Source: Atherinomorus stipes (taxonomy: Eukaryota > Chordata > Actinopteri > Atheriniformes > Atherinidae). Taken from it: a DNA stretch of 64,000 bases. Positions within the stretch are counted from its first letter, which is position 1; every line of letters starts with the position of its first letter. Where the stretch lies: positions 558,001 to 622,000 of the forward strand of contig JALJCO010010304.1 of assembly GCA_023101725.1 (NCBI GenBank), given 5' to 3'. The position numbers and the translations under genes were made by a program. The notes beneath the pieces were generated by a model. The model ran no database searches. It worked only from the letters and a program-made list of their open reading frames with translations, and was not told the origin of the DNA. This document shows positions 21,281-32,030 of this stretch, one piece after another.

Positions 21281-21990
21281 AGGCTTGGGGCACTTATGGA
21301 GGTGTTTTGGATTACTTACCTGATGAACCCTCCTGGGTTTCGGTTGGGCCGCCTGGGTCAGGTGGGCTGCTCCTGGGCACTTGGGCCCTGGGGTCGGCAG
21401 CTGCCGGTCCTGGTCCGCTGGGGCCTGGACCCCGAACCGCGGGGGGCTATGGCTGGGGCCGCCTCTTGCCTCTCCTTTGGGGGATGCATGTCCATTCCTT
21501 TGGGGAGGTGGCTGGGATCTGGGCCTCTGGGTGGCTGCTGGGGGCCTGGGTCGTGAGCCTTGCGGGCTTCCTCCTCCTTGCAGAGACGAGGCTGCATCTG
21601 CATTATTGTGCATGTTGACACTGTGATACTGCTTCCTTTTGTGCTGATTAGGTTGTACCTCTTCTTTGCGTAGTTCTGCGTGTGTTTGTGTGATCTGAGG
21701 ATATTTAAGCCACCTGCAGGTCCTCCTGTAGGTGATTGCTTGTTTTGTTTTCCAACAGAGACCTTGGAATGTTGTTTAGGGGTTTCTGTACAGATGCACC
21801 AGTGAACTGTGTAAGTGTATTCATGTTTTCTCTCTTCTCTCTCTCTCTCTCTTCCTCTTCCTCAGGCCTTTCTTTCTGTTCCACTAACTTTCATTTCTCC
21901 CTTGTCAAGCCCAGCAGTATGGTATTGAATGCTTTTATAAACAAATGTTTAACTAAAGAAATAAAATGAATAAACAGGATATCAAGGGGA
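21281..21990 (+). mobile_element. G-rich block and tail, probably a retroposon 3' region
   Basis: 21310-21560 is G/C-rich with repeated 'ctggg' and 'gcctgggg' units, sharply unlike its flanks. It is followed by a T/C-rich stretch and by 'aaataaaatgaataaa' near 21957-21975, which looks like a retroposon tail. Frames on both strands here come from the base composition. The family is not recognised. Confidence 0.4.
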
Positions 21991-22003
21991 GCCTTATGTT
22001 CAT

Positions 22004-22110
22004 AAAGCTCCCCTTGGAAAAGCAAAACTGTTCAACACAATAAAGCAGTCAGATTTCCATTCTGCTTGCTACGATTCTGGACAGGACAAGTAAAAAAAAA
22101 AAAAAAAAGG
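22004..22110 (+). repeat. Copy of a short module shared with two hAT elements
   Basis: The segment around 22043-22090, with 'ccattctgcttgctacg' and 'ggacaggacaag', recurs inside the hAT element at 39789-41023 (39901-39948) and inside the one at 50848-51944 (51668-51712). Here it lies outside any bounded element I can define. Confidence 0.6.
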
Positions 22111-22179
22111 TTTACTTACCTGATTAGGATGTGACACTCTGAGCCTACAATAATGGAGTTTTTCACATTATTCAACATT

Positions 22180-22455
22180 TTTTTTGGAGATTTTGAATTT
22201 GAGGTTTTCTAGAGCTGCAAGTCCTAATCAGCAACAGCGAAGCTGAGGGTGCATAGACCGATAGGAGAGAGGAGGGAGGGAGGCTGTTTGCTTGATAGTG
22301 TGCTCTAATTGGAGCAAATGAATTAGGTAGAATGATAAAAAAAAAAACGTACCGTTGATACTCACTCTGGACATTCACATGGCCTCATTAGTGCACAACA
22401 GATCATATTATACCCCCAAAACCCCAGAAAAGTGAAATTTGATGTCATGGCACCT
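22180..22455 (-). mobile_element. Fragment of TTAA family B, inverted
   Basis: The reverse complement of 22300-22455 matches 9258-9410, with the same terminal 'aggtgccatgacatc' at the 22455 end and the same 'tataatatgatc' block. The adjoining bases at 22456 are 'atat', not TTAA, and the other end is missing. Confidence 0.75.
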
Positions 22456-22536
22456 ATATATTAAATTCTTATATATGGGTGTGTTTTGGACACCTTCAAA
22501 GTCAACATACTTCGAAGTGCATTATCGGTACATAAG

Positions 22537-22616
22537 CAGTGCCAGTCAAAGGTTTGGACACACTTTCCCATTAGATTTAATGGGAAAGTGTGTTCAAATG
22601 TCTGACTGGTAGTGTA
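22537..22616. mobile_element. 80-bp palindromic Tc1/mariner-type end pair
   Basis: 'cagtgccagtcaaaggtttg' at 22537 is mirrored by 'ctgactggtagtg' at 22602-22614, with 'cactttcccatta' and 'aatgggaaagtg' forming the inner arms around a 5-nt centre. It looks like two transposon ends joined with almost no body. Confidence 0.7.
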
Positions 22617-23941
22617 GATATTGATATACATGTATTTGTGTGCATGTACATACCTAGACATGGCGGGGAAAACATTGAAAGAACACATCATAAACACACT
22701 GTAGAGTCAATGTTTTGTCAATAAACGCTCATGAAGGTGGGCATTTATGAGTCTATAAAATAAATAAGACCCAGTCTTTCTGCTGTGTATGAGATGTTGG
22801 GAGCATGCGGTTAAAAATAGGCACAGAGGTTCAGTCACAGCAGGTTTATAACACGTCAAGCTGCCACTGGGCTGTTCTTCCTGTTGCTCTCTCTGTGTAT
22901 TCTCTCCATCGTGACATTTATTCTACAATAGAAAAACAAAGGAGGCGATACCCCTGCTGCCCCGACGGAGCACCAACAACACCTCTATGTCACACTTCTG
23001 TCCTCAGTCAAGAATCAAATGTCAGTCTGCCTTCGCCACTGTCAGCCCTTCATTACTATCATCTGTGTCCCATTGTGACACTGATGCAGTGAACTGGATT
23101 CCTCCCTTCTCTGATCTTCAGTTTTGATTGATCCGTCTCCCTTTATCTGTTAAAATCAAAACATTTCCCTCCTATCATTTTTTATTTAGATGCTTCCATA
23201 TGCTCATACGTGTAAGCATCGTGTACATCACACAAACATATGATACATGGTGTTAAATCAAAAGACTGCTAGGCGCGGAGCAGACCTTATACACTGGCCT
23301 GCCTCCTCATAGAAGCGGTTTGTCAAGTTTAATATGTAATCAAATATGCCCAAAGAGAATTGCTTGTTTAATCTCTGAGTTAACTGACAGATTAAAGTCA
23401 GCTGTGAAACTGATTAAAGTTTTTTTTTTTTCAATGATACATCATATTTAATCAAAAAATACCACCACAAATATAGCAGCATAAGTTTATAACAACGAGC
23501 CCCTTCTTTTTCTTTCTTTTATTTTCATTTAGGTCACATTGGCTAGCGATTGCACTGTAAAATTTTTAACTTAAAAATATGAGTTAAAGGGTTGCCTTAA
23601 AATTTTGAATTGAATGTAACTTTTTTTGTGTGTTTGTGTGTTAAACTATTTTAATTTTTAACAGCAACATGCCAGAAGCTTGTTAATTTGACATAAAATA
23701 ATATGGGACAACAAAAATGCCAAAATGCAATTTGCAGTGTGGTAGTTAGGTCAGCAGATTTGATTCATGCAGCTACATGGGGGAAAAAAGCAAATCTTAT
23801 GATTCTATAGACATTAAAAGCTAAGATAAATGGACATTGATGCAAATTTGCATTTTACTGTATTAACTAATTTCCTGGGAGTTTTAACAGTTTTGTGGAA
23901 ACTCCTAAAACACTTAAATATTAAAACTTCCATGCATTAGG
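22617..23941. other. Unassigned DNA
   Basis: No gene or bounded element is recognised. A T run at about 23420 and A/T-rich DNA up to 23900 are present. The open frames here are all under 100 codons. Confidence 0.5.
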
Positions 23942-25171
23942 GCATGCATGATTGCCAAAAGTATTTACTCACCCATCCAAATGATGGAATCAGGTGTTCC
24001 AATCACTTCCATGGCCACGTTGGTATAAATGAAGCAGCTCGGCATGCAGACTGTTTTTACCAACATTTGTGAAAGAATGTGTCGCTCTCAGGAGCTCAGT
24101 GAATTCTAGCGTGGAACTGTGACAGGATGCCACCTGTGCAACAAACCAGTCATGAAATTTCCTCGCTCCTAAATATTCCACAGTCAACTCTCGGCTGTAT
24201 TGTGAGAAAATAGAAGTGTTTGGGAATGGCAGTAACTCTACCACGAAGTGTAAGGCCACATAAACTGACGGAGTGGGGTCAGTAGATGATGACGCGCATA
24301 GTGCGAAGAGGTGGCCAACTTTCTGCAGTCAATCACTACAGACCTCCAGACTTCATTCACCTTCAGATCAGCTCAAGAACAGTGCGCAGAGAGCTTCATG
24401 GAATGGGTTTCCATGGAGATCAGCTGCATCCATCCATACATCACCAAGTGCAATGCAAAGCGTGGATGCAGTGGTGTAAACCAGCTACACTGGACTCTAG
24501 AGCAGTGGAGGCGTTGTCTAAAGTGACGGATTGCACTTCTCCATCTGGCAATCTGATGAACGAGTCTGGGTCTGGTGGTTGCCAAGACAACGGTATACTT
24601 GTCTGACATACATTGTGCCAAGTGTAAAGTTTGGTGGAGGGGGGATTATGGTGTGGGGGTGTTTTTCAGGAGATGGGCTTGGCCCCTTAGCTCCAGTGAA
24701 AGGAACTCTGAATGCTTCAGCATACCAAGACATTTTGGACAATTTCATGCTCCCAACTTTGTGGGAACAGTTTGGAGCTGGCCCCTTCCTCTTCCAACAT
24801 GACTGTGCACCAGTGCACAAAGCAGGTCCATAAGGACATGGAAGAGAGTCTGGTGTAGATGAACTGGACTGGCCTGCACAGAGTCCTGACCTCAACCCCA
24901 TAGAACACCTTTGGGATAAATTAGAGCGGAGACTGAGAGCCAGGCCTTCTGGTCCAACATCAGTGTGACCTCACAAATGCGCTTCTGGAAGAATGGTCAA
25001 AAATTCCCATAAACACACTCCTAAACCTTGTGGACAGCCTTCCCAGAAGAGCTGAAGCTGTTCCAGCTGCAAAGGTGGATCAACGTCATATTGGAAAATT
25101 AGAAATGGGATGTTACCTAAACTTATATGCGAGTTGAGGCAGGTGAGCCATACTTTTGGCCATATAGTGTA
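23942..25171 (+). mobile_element. Tc1-like DNA transposon, inactive
   Basis: Ends are 'attgccaaaagtatttactc' (23951-23970) and, mirrored, 'ccatacttttggccatatag' (25148-25167). Target TA is plausible at 25170. The body holds a broken transposase gene (24085-24960). Length (1.2 kb) fits a full-length Tc1 with ordinary ends. Confidence 0.82.
24085..24960 (+). pseudogene. Tc1-family transposase, multiply frameshifted
   Basis: A DDE transposase that would cut and paste its element at TA. The N-terminal helix-turn-helix region starts near 'gagctcagtgaattctagcg' (24091), where a TAG interrupts the frame. Later parts show 'IVRRGGQLSA' (near 24298), '[12 protein letters not shown]' (24543-24578), '[15 protein letters not shown]' (about 24627-24671), '[15 protein letters not shown]' and '[12 protein letters not shown]' (up to about 24827). 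After another frame shift comes '[20 protein letters not shown]', with its conserved acidic residue, in the 24865-24925 region. At least three frame breaks and a stop make it inactive. Order and spacing of motifs match the Tc1 family. Confidence 0.85.
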
Positions 25172-26488
25172 TATGTGATATACACAAGAAGAAGTTAGTA
25201 CAACCTCAGATGAACAGCATATTAAATATTGCATCCAGTCATCATTAAACATAAATTAGGCTAAAATGCAAAGTATTGCATTAGGAGAAAGCAAATAATG
25301 GCTTTCTTTATGGCATCAGTGAGGTTATCAGCACTGGTTTCTGCAACGCCTGTCTGTTTCCTGCAGGCAGGTGAGGAAACCAGGGGCGGATCTACCGGGG
25401 TGGCATAGGGCGGCATTTGCCACCCCAAAACAAAGCCTTGCCACCCGAGCTGGTAACTTGGAAATCGGAATTCAGATAACCGCAATTTGTACACTTACGA
25501 GCAGGAAGCTCCGATGTCCGACTGCGTTGAATGCAGCATGGGGCAGTGCAACTGCGGCAGAGAGATGGTTTTGTTTTGAAGTCAAGTGGCGCGAAGGGAG
25601 GAGAGAGCCGCCAGGACAGAAGGCAGAAGCACAAATTGGAAGAGGTAAGAACTAATGTACTACATTATATTAAAGAGGGAACAAAAATGAGAATAAAAAT
25701 TTTAAAAAATGATAAAGGAGAAAGTGAGCGAGGAGACCATGGAGATCTCTGACAGTGAAAGGAGAGCGTCTGAGCTGTCATCAAACGTGTCCAGTCGAAC
25801 TGGTCCACATAGTATGGAGACTTACTGCACACTAAGTTGCATCTGAATAAGAAGAAAAATAAGTCATAACAAAACGGGCATTTTGCTGTGTATTTAAATA
25901 GCCATTGCTCAATTCTCTTCAAATAAATTCTTTCAATGACTGCAAGTGGTTCAAGTCCTGCATTTTCCCCAGTGTTGTCAACTCCTCGGTAAGAAAAGCA
26001 GCTATTGGCTGTCCAAAAAGTCGCTAGATGACGCCATCTGCAACACTTTAGCAAAGAGAAATAACATCTTGGGAGAGGCAAAAGGGGAAAAAGAGGCACT
26101 CTAAATAACAGAATTAAAAATATGCAAATATTTTCTTGTTTTTTTATTGGTAATTAGTCTAATTTAGTTTTCAATTAACAGTCCAAAACATATAACTACT
26201 TTTTTTGGTCACTCTGCCGTAATATCTGCCAGTTAGCCAGGGCAGATCAGCCAGTGGATCTTTTCAGTCTGGTTCATGGAGCAGAGGTGCATGTTTCCTA
26301 CTCTGCAGCTGGGAGCAGAGACGCTGCTGCGAAATGCCTCGCTCACATAAGAGGACTTTCAAAAGATTTGGAAAAGATCTACCATCTCACATTTAAGTGC
26401 AGTTCAGCTTGCAGGATTACTATTTGCAAGACTACAGCGACATTCTTTCATGTCACCAGGCAGTTTGTATTAATATGAATTAATGAAT
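25172..26488. mobile_element. Mostly unassigned; a hAT-like terminus at 25383
   Basis: 'caggggcggatctaccgggg' at 25382-25401 is a terminus commonly seen in fish hAT elements and leads into 'tggcatagggcggcatttgc'. No opposite end is found. The rest, up to 26488, has only short frames; 'gtcgctagatgacgcc' near 26010 is part of a dispersed repeat also seen near 27360 and 33810. Confidence 0.4.
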
Positions 26489-26887
26489 AATAATAATAAT
26501 TCATTCATTCATTTTCTGTACCACTTGTCCAGTTCAGAGTCGCAGGGGTTGCTGGAGCCCAGCTATTATCAGGCGAGAGGCAGGAACATCCTGGACAGGT
26601 CTTCAGTCTGTCGCAGGGCCAACACAGAGAGACAGACAACCATTCACGCTCACATTTAGTCCTAGGGACAATTTAGAGTGATCAATTAACCTAACATGCA
26701 TGTCTTTGGACGGTGGGAGCAAGCTGGAGTGCCTGAAGAGAACCCACGCATATACGGGGAGAACATGCAAACTCCACACAGGAGGGCCACTGTTGGAATT
26801 GTTTGAACCCCCTCCCCAAGCGGAGCTTGAACTAGCGACCTTCTTACTGTGAGGCTGCAGTGCTAACCACCACACCACCATGCAGTC
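26489..26887 (-). mobile_element. tRNA-derived SINE with LINE-like tail
   Basis: Read on the minus strand, the head (near 26880) has a tRNA-like A-box region 'tggtgtggtgg' and, near 26833, a B-box-like 'agttcaagctc'. The central part carries the widespread fish SINE block 'ggagtttgcatgttctcccc', then 'ccaaagacatgcatgttagg'. The tail is 'gaatgaatgaatg', seen on the plus strand as cattcattcattc at 26499-26512. The 400-bp length and layout match the common fish SINE whose 3' end is shared with an L2/RTE-type LINE. Pol III boxes are degenerate, so it is probably silent. Confidence 0.75.
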
Positions 26888-28712
26888 CTAATAATAATTA
26901 TACATTTTATTTGAAAAAGCACTTTATCATAGCACCCAAGGACAAAAACAGATAAAACATTAAAAACAGGAAGCTAAAACACTGAAAACGCAAAACAAAA
27001 CATGCTCTCTAACCCTAAAACATTCACTGACAAACGTGTGTGCAGCATACAGTAGCTACCTGCGTTTATTTCAGGGGTGTCCAGCTCCGGTCTTCGAGGG
27101 CCAGAATCCTAAAGGTTATCTGTGTCTCCTTGCTCCAACACACACCTGACTCAAATGAATGAGTCTATACATCCAGAGCTTCAGAGCTGTGAGATTCATT
27201 TAATTTTAGCAACGATCAAGGCAGCAGGCGCGCCACGACTCCAGTAAAACTCGAGGTTTACTGAAGACTTCCAGTCTTAATATTAAAGAACACTTAACAA
27301 CACATACTTTCACATCAGTCTACAAAAGTCTCCAATACCACCAAAAACGTTGCTGGATCTGTCATTTGTCACTTTTTTGAAAAAGGTAGCAGGAGGGGTC
27401 TGAAAATGTGGTAACTATGGTGACAAAGTCACTAAGTTGGCAACACTGGTTCTTCCCTTCATCATTCATTAACATGATTCTAATTGTCAATTTGACTATC
27501 GATGAGTTTTTAAAGCCACACAGGTTTCAGGACTGTTTGGTCCTCTAAAACCATCTTGCCCATGCTGAGATTGGAAACCTGGCTTTTAATTACTATGCTC
27601 CCCACAAGTGGAACAATCTGCAGAAGCTTGTAAAGTTAGATAAGCTAATCCCCTCTAATCAATTTAAATCCTTTTTGACTGACACAGAAAAGCATGAACG
27701 CATGTTTTTCTTTCAGCTGATCTCGCTTCTGGTGATTTTCTTGCCCGTTTGTCGTATAAGTTCTTGATGTACAGTATATTGTTACCTTAATGCATTTTCT
27801 TTATGCTCTTTATGTTTATTGTTGCGACTCCCTGAAAGTCAGCTTTGACAGGTTGAAGAGAAAAGACTAGTCAAGTCTTAATGGACATGTTCTGCAGTCG
27901 TCTCCTCCTAGAAAGGAAAGTGTCCTCCAACAGAGCTCTGAAAATCTAACGTGCACCTCTTAGCCAATGTGAATTAAAAGTCAAAGTTAAATTTAGATTT
28001 AAAAAGCAGATTCACTCTGAATCACTAGGTGGCAGGGCAAGACTGAGGGGGAAAAAAGCCCCCAAAACAGTAGATTAATTATCTTTTTGGGGCATGACGC
28101 CCTTGGTCTCATGTCACCACCTGCCTCTACTGGTGCTGGACAACTGCATCTGGACAGAATGGAAGTAAGGGTGAGAAAACCTTGGATGTTCCATTTCAGA
28201 GCATACGGAGGCTGTTCTATCTGTTAAAATGATGCAGCCTTTTCTCATAGAAGAAGTTCTTCTACACACCAAGTCTTGTTGCATGCTGCTAATACATACC
28301 TGTATAGTTTTGCAGAGCATTTCATGTTACATACTGGGATGTGATGGCAGCCAATCCAGAAGTGTAATGATACTTCCATCCACAAAGATGCACCCATTCA
28401 ATTTTCAATGAACCAATAGCAATAAATGAAGAATCTTTAGTTCAATCATGACACAATTAATCACCTGTAAGACAACATTTAAAAAGAAAATGTAGAATTT
28501 TTCCCATTTTCTTCAACCAGACTTCCTTATTGTAATCTGAAAAGGAATATCTCTAATAAAGTCGGACTGTGCTGACCGAGAAGTAAAAAATATTTGTTTT
28601 ATGACATCAGGAAGGTTTACACTATTTTCTGATTTAATGTCTATAAATAGAAATTTATTCTTTCAGTTTTGCTTTCCATGATGTGAACTCAACATCCAGA
28701 ATTTTTTTTTTT
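26888..28712. other. Unassigned DNA with a hAT-like fragment
   Basis: 27072-27190 ('caggggtgtccagctccgg', then 'tcgagggccagaatcct') resembles a common fish hAT repeat end. The rest holds no recognised gene. 27361-27450 belongs to the dispersed 'gtcgct...gagggtctgaa' repeat also at about 33810-33900. Confidence 0.45.
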
Positions 28713-28885
28713 GAGATACTGTTATAATCCCAGAGGGGAAATTAGGGCTCTGCATTTCACCCATCTCTGTACTGTATGTATCAGAGAGCAGTAGACTGCT
28801 ACTGGGGAGCAGTTGGTGGGGGTTGAGGACTCGCTCAGGGGTCCACAATGGTTTGCCTGAGGGGGCGTGACAGTGTGAATGCTCG
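28713..28885 (-). mobile_element. SINE fragment (family of 46755-47285)
   Basis: 'ctgcatttcacccatc' followed by 'gagcagtagactgctactgg' and 'ggagcagttggtgggggtt' matches the SINE at 46755-47285 in the same minus orientation. The tRNA-like head is missing. Confidence 0.65.
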
Positions 28886-29025
28886 GTGTGAAAGTGTCGG
28901 AAACGGATAACAAAACTGATATTTGCAATGCCTGTTTATTCTTTCAGCATGAATATCCGTTATCGGCAACGAGTTTTAAAATATCGGGGTTTCGGCCAAA
29001 ATTCCAATATCGTGCATCCCCACTG
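28886..29025. mobile_element. hAT-like terminal fragment
   Basis: 28890-29022 ends in 'aatatcgtgcatccccact', the mirror of the 'agggatgcacgatatt' end typical of hAT elements. The body has 'ggccaaaattcc'. One end only is seen. Confidence 0.4.
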
Positions 29026-31130
29026 TAGATGTTTAATCCTTTCAAATCAGAATCGTGAAACAAAACTTTTTGTATTTATATTTGGGAACCTTTTCCACAT
29101 TTGTATTCATGTATTATATTTATCATCAACTGAATCATATGTTATTGTATTGTGATCAAACTTGTAATTTACACTGAAGTAAGACATTTGGCAAGTTATT
29201 TTAACGATAGGAACTGGCATTTAATGTGGCATGCATGAATTTATGCACTGTGAGATGATGTTGAGTGATGACCTTCCATCAATATCCCCCAACCCTTCAT
29301 GAAAATGTAAAATGTCAGACGGAGCAGCTGAAAGCACCTTATTTGCAATTAGCATGAACAGGATGGTGAAGGGAAGTATCCTGTTCTAAGGACTTAAAAG
29401 GGTCACAGATTAGTCACATGATGTCACCATAATATCAGTATCAGTAATACCAGTGTGTAGTTGTTGTGTGAGACAGCAGTAGTGGACAAAAGCAGCTGGA
29501 AATGCTCCGTTGCTACTTTCAGGCTTGTTTGACAGTCGTTCTACTTTGGGGTTTAACTGCGCTACATTAACATCAACCACATTAAAAGGATGCTTATTTT
29601 TGCCAGATGACACCATCTTCACATCATCCAGTTGTAAGAAAACTCGTAGTTTTCACATGAAGTTTTTGCACATAAGAATTTGTATCAAGCTAGCAAACAA
29701 GAGCGTTGTGTTGCATGTGTTGCAGTTTTTCTGATCTCTGACAAGCTTGTTACTGAAAAAAAAAGATGGGACCAAAAGACAAAACACTGCAAGAGTCTTA
29801 TAAAACATTAATCTCTGAGGATTTGCACAAACGATGCTTCAAACAAAGACAAAATTCACATATGAATAATTCAAAATTTATTTTCAGCCAAATGCCAGCC
29901 CCTCATGTTGTTGCTGTGACACACCTGTCCTCTGGGAGGTGGAGGCAAACCAGACCGCTAAATTTTAAAGTAACTGTATGCAACTTTCTGACCTTAAAAT
30001 ATGTGTTCTGACTTGTTTTAAGGATGAAGGGACATTTATTATGTACATTGCTGGAGCTGTTTTTACCATGCAGCATCCCACAACTGAGAAGCAAAACTTA
30101 AAAAAGTTTTTTTCCGGGACGTTGCTTCACTTTACAGCATCACATTACAGCACATGCTACCAGCTGCATATGAACACATTGGCCATTTTGATGGTGCACT
30201 ATGGCTGATTAATCAGAAAAATGCAAGAGAACATTATTGGTGGAAGGGGGGACAAAGTAACGGGCTCGGGCCCCGGCAAACTCCTTTATAAGAAAGTTGG
30301 GTGTAAAAGAGAAGCCTTCCTGATCGCCGGCTGCATTTCAGATATTTAAAAAGTGCTCCAGAGTCTTGATCACCATGAGGGGAAGTGGAAAATAAAGTTA
30401 CATCATTATGTGGGTGAACTATTCCTTTAAGCACAGCACTTGTTATATGGATGTGGCTAATATTAATCTATCTCCATCAAATTGGCTGTGCTTGTTTTAC
30501 TTATAGGCAATTATTTATATTATCATTTATCATACAAATTATTTATTTAGCACTATTGTCAGAATATTTCATGAGTTTCAATTCTTATATTCTTATATCT
30601 GCATCTACAGTTGTCCTCAAAATTATTCATACCCTCAATTTATTGTTAGTACAGTTGTTACTTCAAAACTAAAAACTAAACTGATAGAAGCCAATAAGAT
30701 GTACAGCAAGACCGCAGCTTCCCCTGCTAATTTAGGTCAAACATGGACGGGTCCCTCCCACTCTCCCAGCGGGAGAGGAGAGAGTTAGCTGACTGCTTTT
30801 CCTCGCGGTTCATTCTCATGTTCTTTCCTTCTCCTTTTCTCACACATCCCTTAACTCCGCTTCATCTCCCATTTCTCCTCTCCATTCTGATGTGCTGGGA
30901 ATGCCGGACACATGCGCGACGGGTGGTAACATCATCACGTTTTTTTGGTTTTAACCTTTTACGGGGCCTCTATTAGTTTGCGGGGCCTTTCACAACGTGC
31001 GTATTGTGCATATTGGGTGGACCGGTACTGGTTAAAATAACTGATGATGCTTAGAAACCAGATGGAGACTTGTGAATTATTTGTTTTGTGTTGAATAGTT
31101 TTGAATGGCAGAATCGCACGAAATTGAATT
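29026..31130. other. Mostly unassigned, with two solo transposon ends
   Basis: A TTAA (30427-30430) is preceded by 'gtgggtgaactattcct', the mirror of the very common fish TTAA-MITE start 'aggaatagttcaccc'; its partner is not found. At 30612 'ttgtcctcaaaattattcat' is a solo end of the Tc1-type MITE family of 19928-20464. No gene is recognised. Confidence 0.5.
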
Positions 31131-31875
31131 GACCCTTCGCCAGCCCCACCCTAAAACTGCCGACGGTCCGGCCAATCATACGTTAGCAACCGAGTTTCTG
31201 GCAAACTTCACTTCCATTGACGGGTCATAGACAGGATTCTCAAGTCTGATGACAGATATCCAGAACATTTGGGTGATGTATTTTTTGCCTCTCAAAACCA
31301 AAAACACGTGGAGAGATTGTGGAATATGGTTTAAACTGTGTGGAATATGGACTATTCCGATCAAATCCAGTATCTGCTATTCCACTCAAATCCAATGTAT
31401 TGATCAAACCTACGATGTGGGAACAACATCCTGGTCAAGGGGAAAACACCTCAGATACCTGAAACTTTCTGGAGTCATACATGACAGTTAGCTTAAAATA
31501 CAACAATCTGTTAACTTACTCTGCGATGCAACAACGTTGTTGTTCCTTTATACGTTTGTTCTGGACATAAATCATCAAGACGTGGAGTTTCTGGAGTCTT
31601 TCTGTATGAACGCTGAGCCTTCGCTTCGATTTTAGCATCCTCTTCATCAACATTACTCCGTCGACAAATGATGATGAATTCCTCAGATGCATCCTGCAGT
31701 CCTCTCCGTCTGACCCCTCTGATATTTACCAACTATTACTCCAGAAATTTAACGTAATTTCCTTCAGAATATGATCACTGAGAAATCTATGTTGATGTAC
31801 GCACAAATTAGCTAAAAACGGAAAGTTTGCCAGACTTAGCAACTGTAACCATGGGGGGCGGACTTAACGTAGGGT
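31131..31875. mobile_element. MITE with 'gaccctwcg' termini inside a hAT-like repeat, 745 bp
   Basis: The left end 'gacccttcgccagccccacc' and the mirrored right end (31857-31875, reverse complement 'gaccctacgttaagtccgc') are inverted repeats. Inner blocks 'tagcaaccgagtttctggcaaac' and their complement near 31825 extend the symmetry to about 85 bp. The flanks read aatt on both sides (31127-31130, 31876-31879). No transposase is seen. Confidence 0.7.
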
Positions 31876-32030
31876 CAATTGCATTGTATGAAGTCAAATT
31901 GTCAAATCACTGGTGAATTGCATCGTATCAGCAGGAAGCTTCACTGTATCGTGAACGTATCGTATCGCTGGCAGCGTATCAAGATGCGTATCGAATCGGC
32001 CTCCTTGATGGAGATTCACAACCCTACAAG
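31876..32030. mobile_element. hAT-like right end
   Basis: 'gtatcgtatcgctggcagcg' (about 31960-31980) leads to 'gattcacaaccctaca', the mirror of a 'tagggttgtgaatc' hAT-like end. The 'cgcacgaaattgaatt' at 31117-31130 may be the other side, split by the MITE. Confidence 0.45.

Noticed and set aside
21230..21626. Overlapping frames on both strands in the G-rich block
   Set aside because: Gly/Pro/Trp-rich peptides arise from 'ctggg' repeats. The composition explains the openness in several frames at once.
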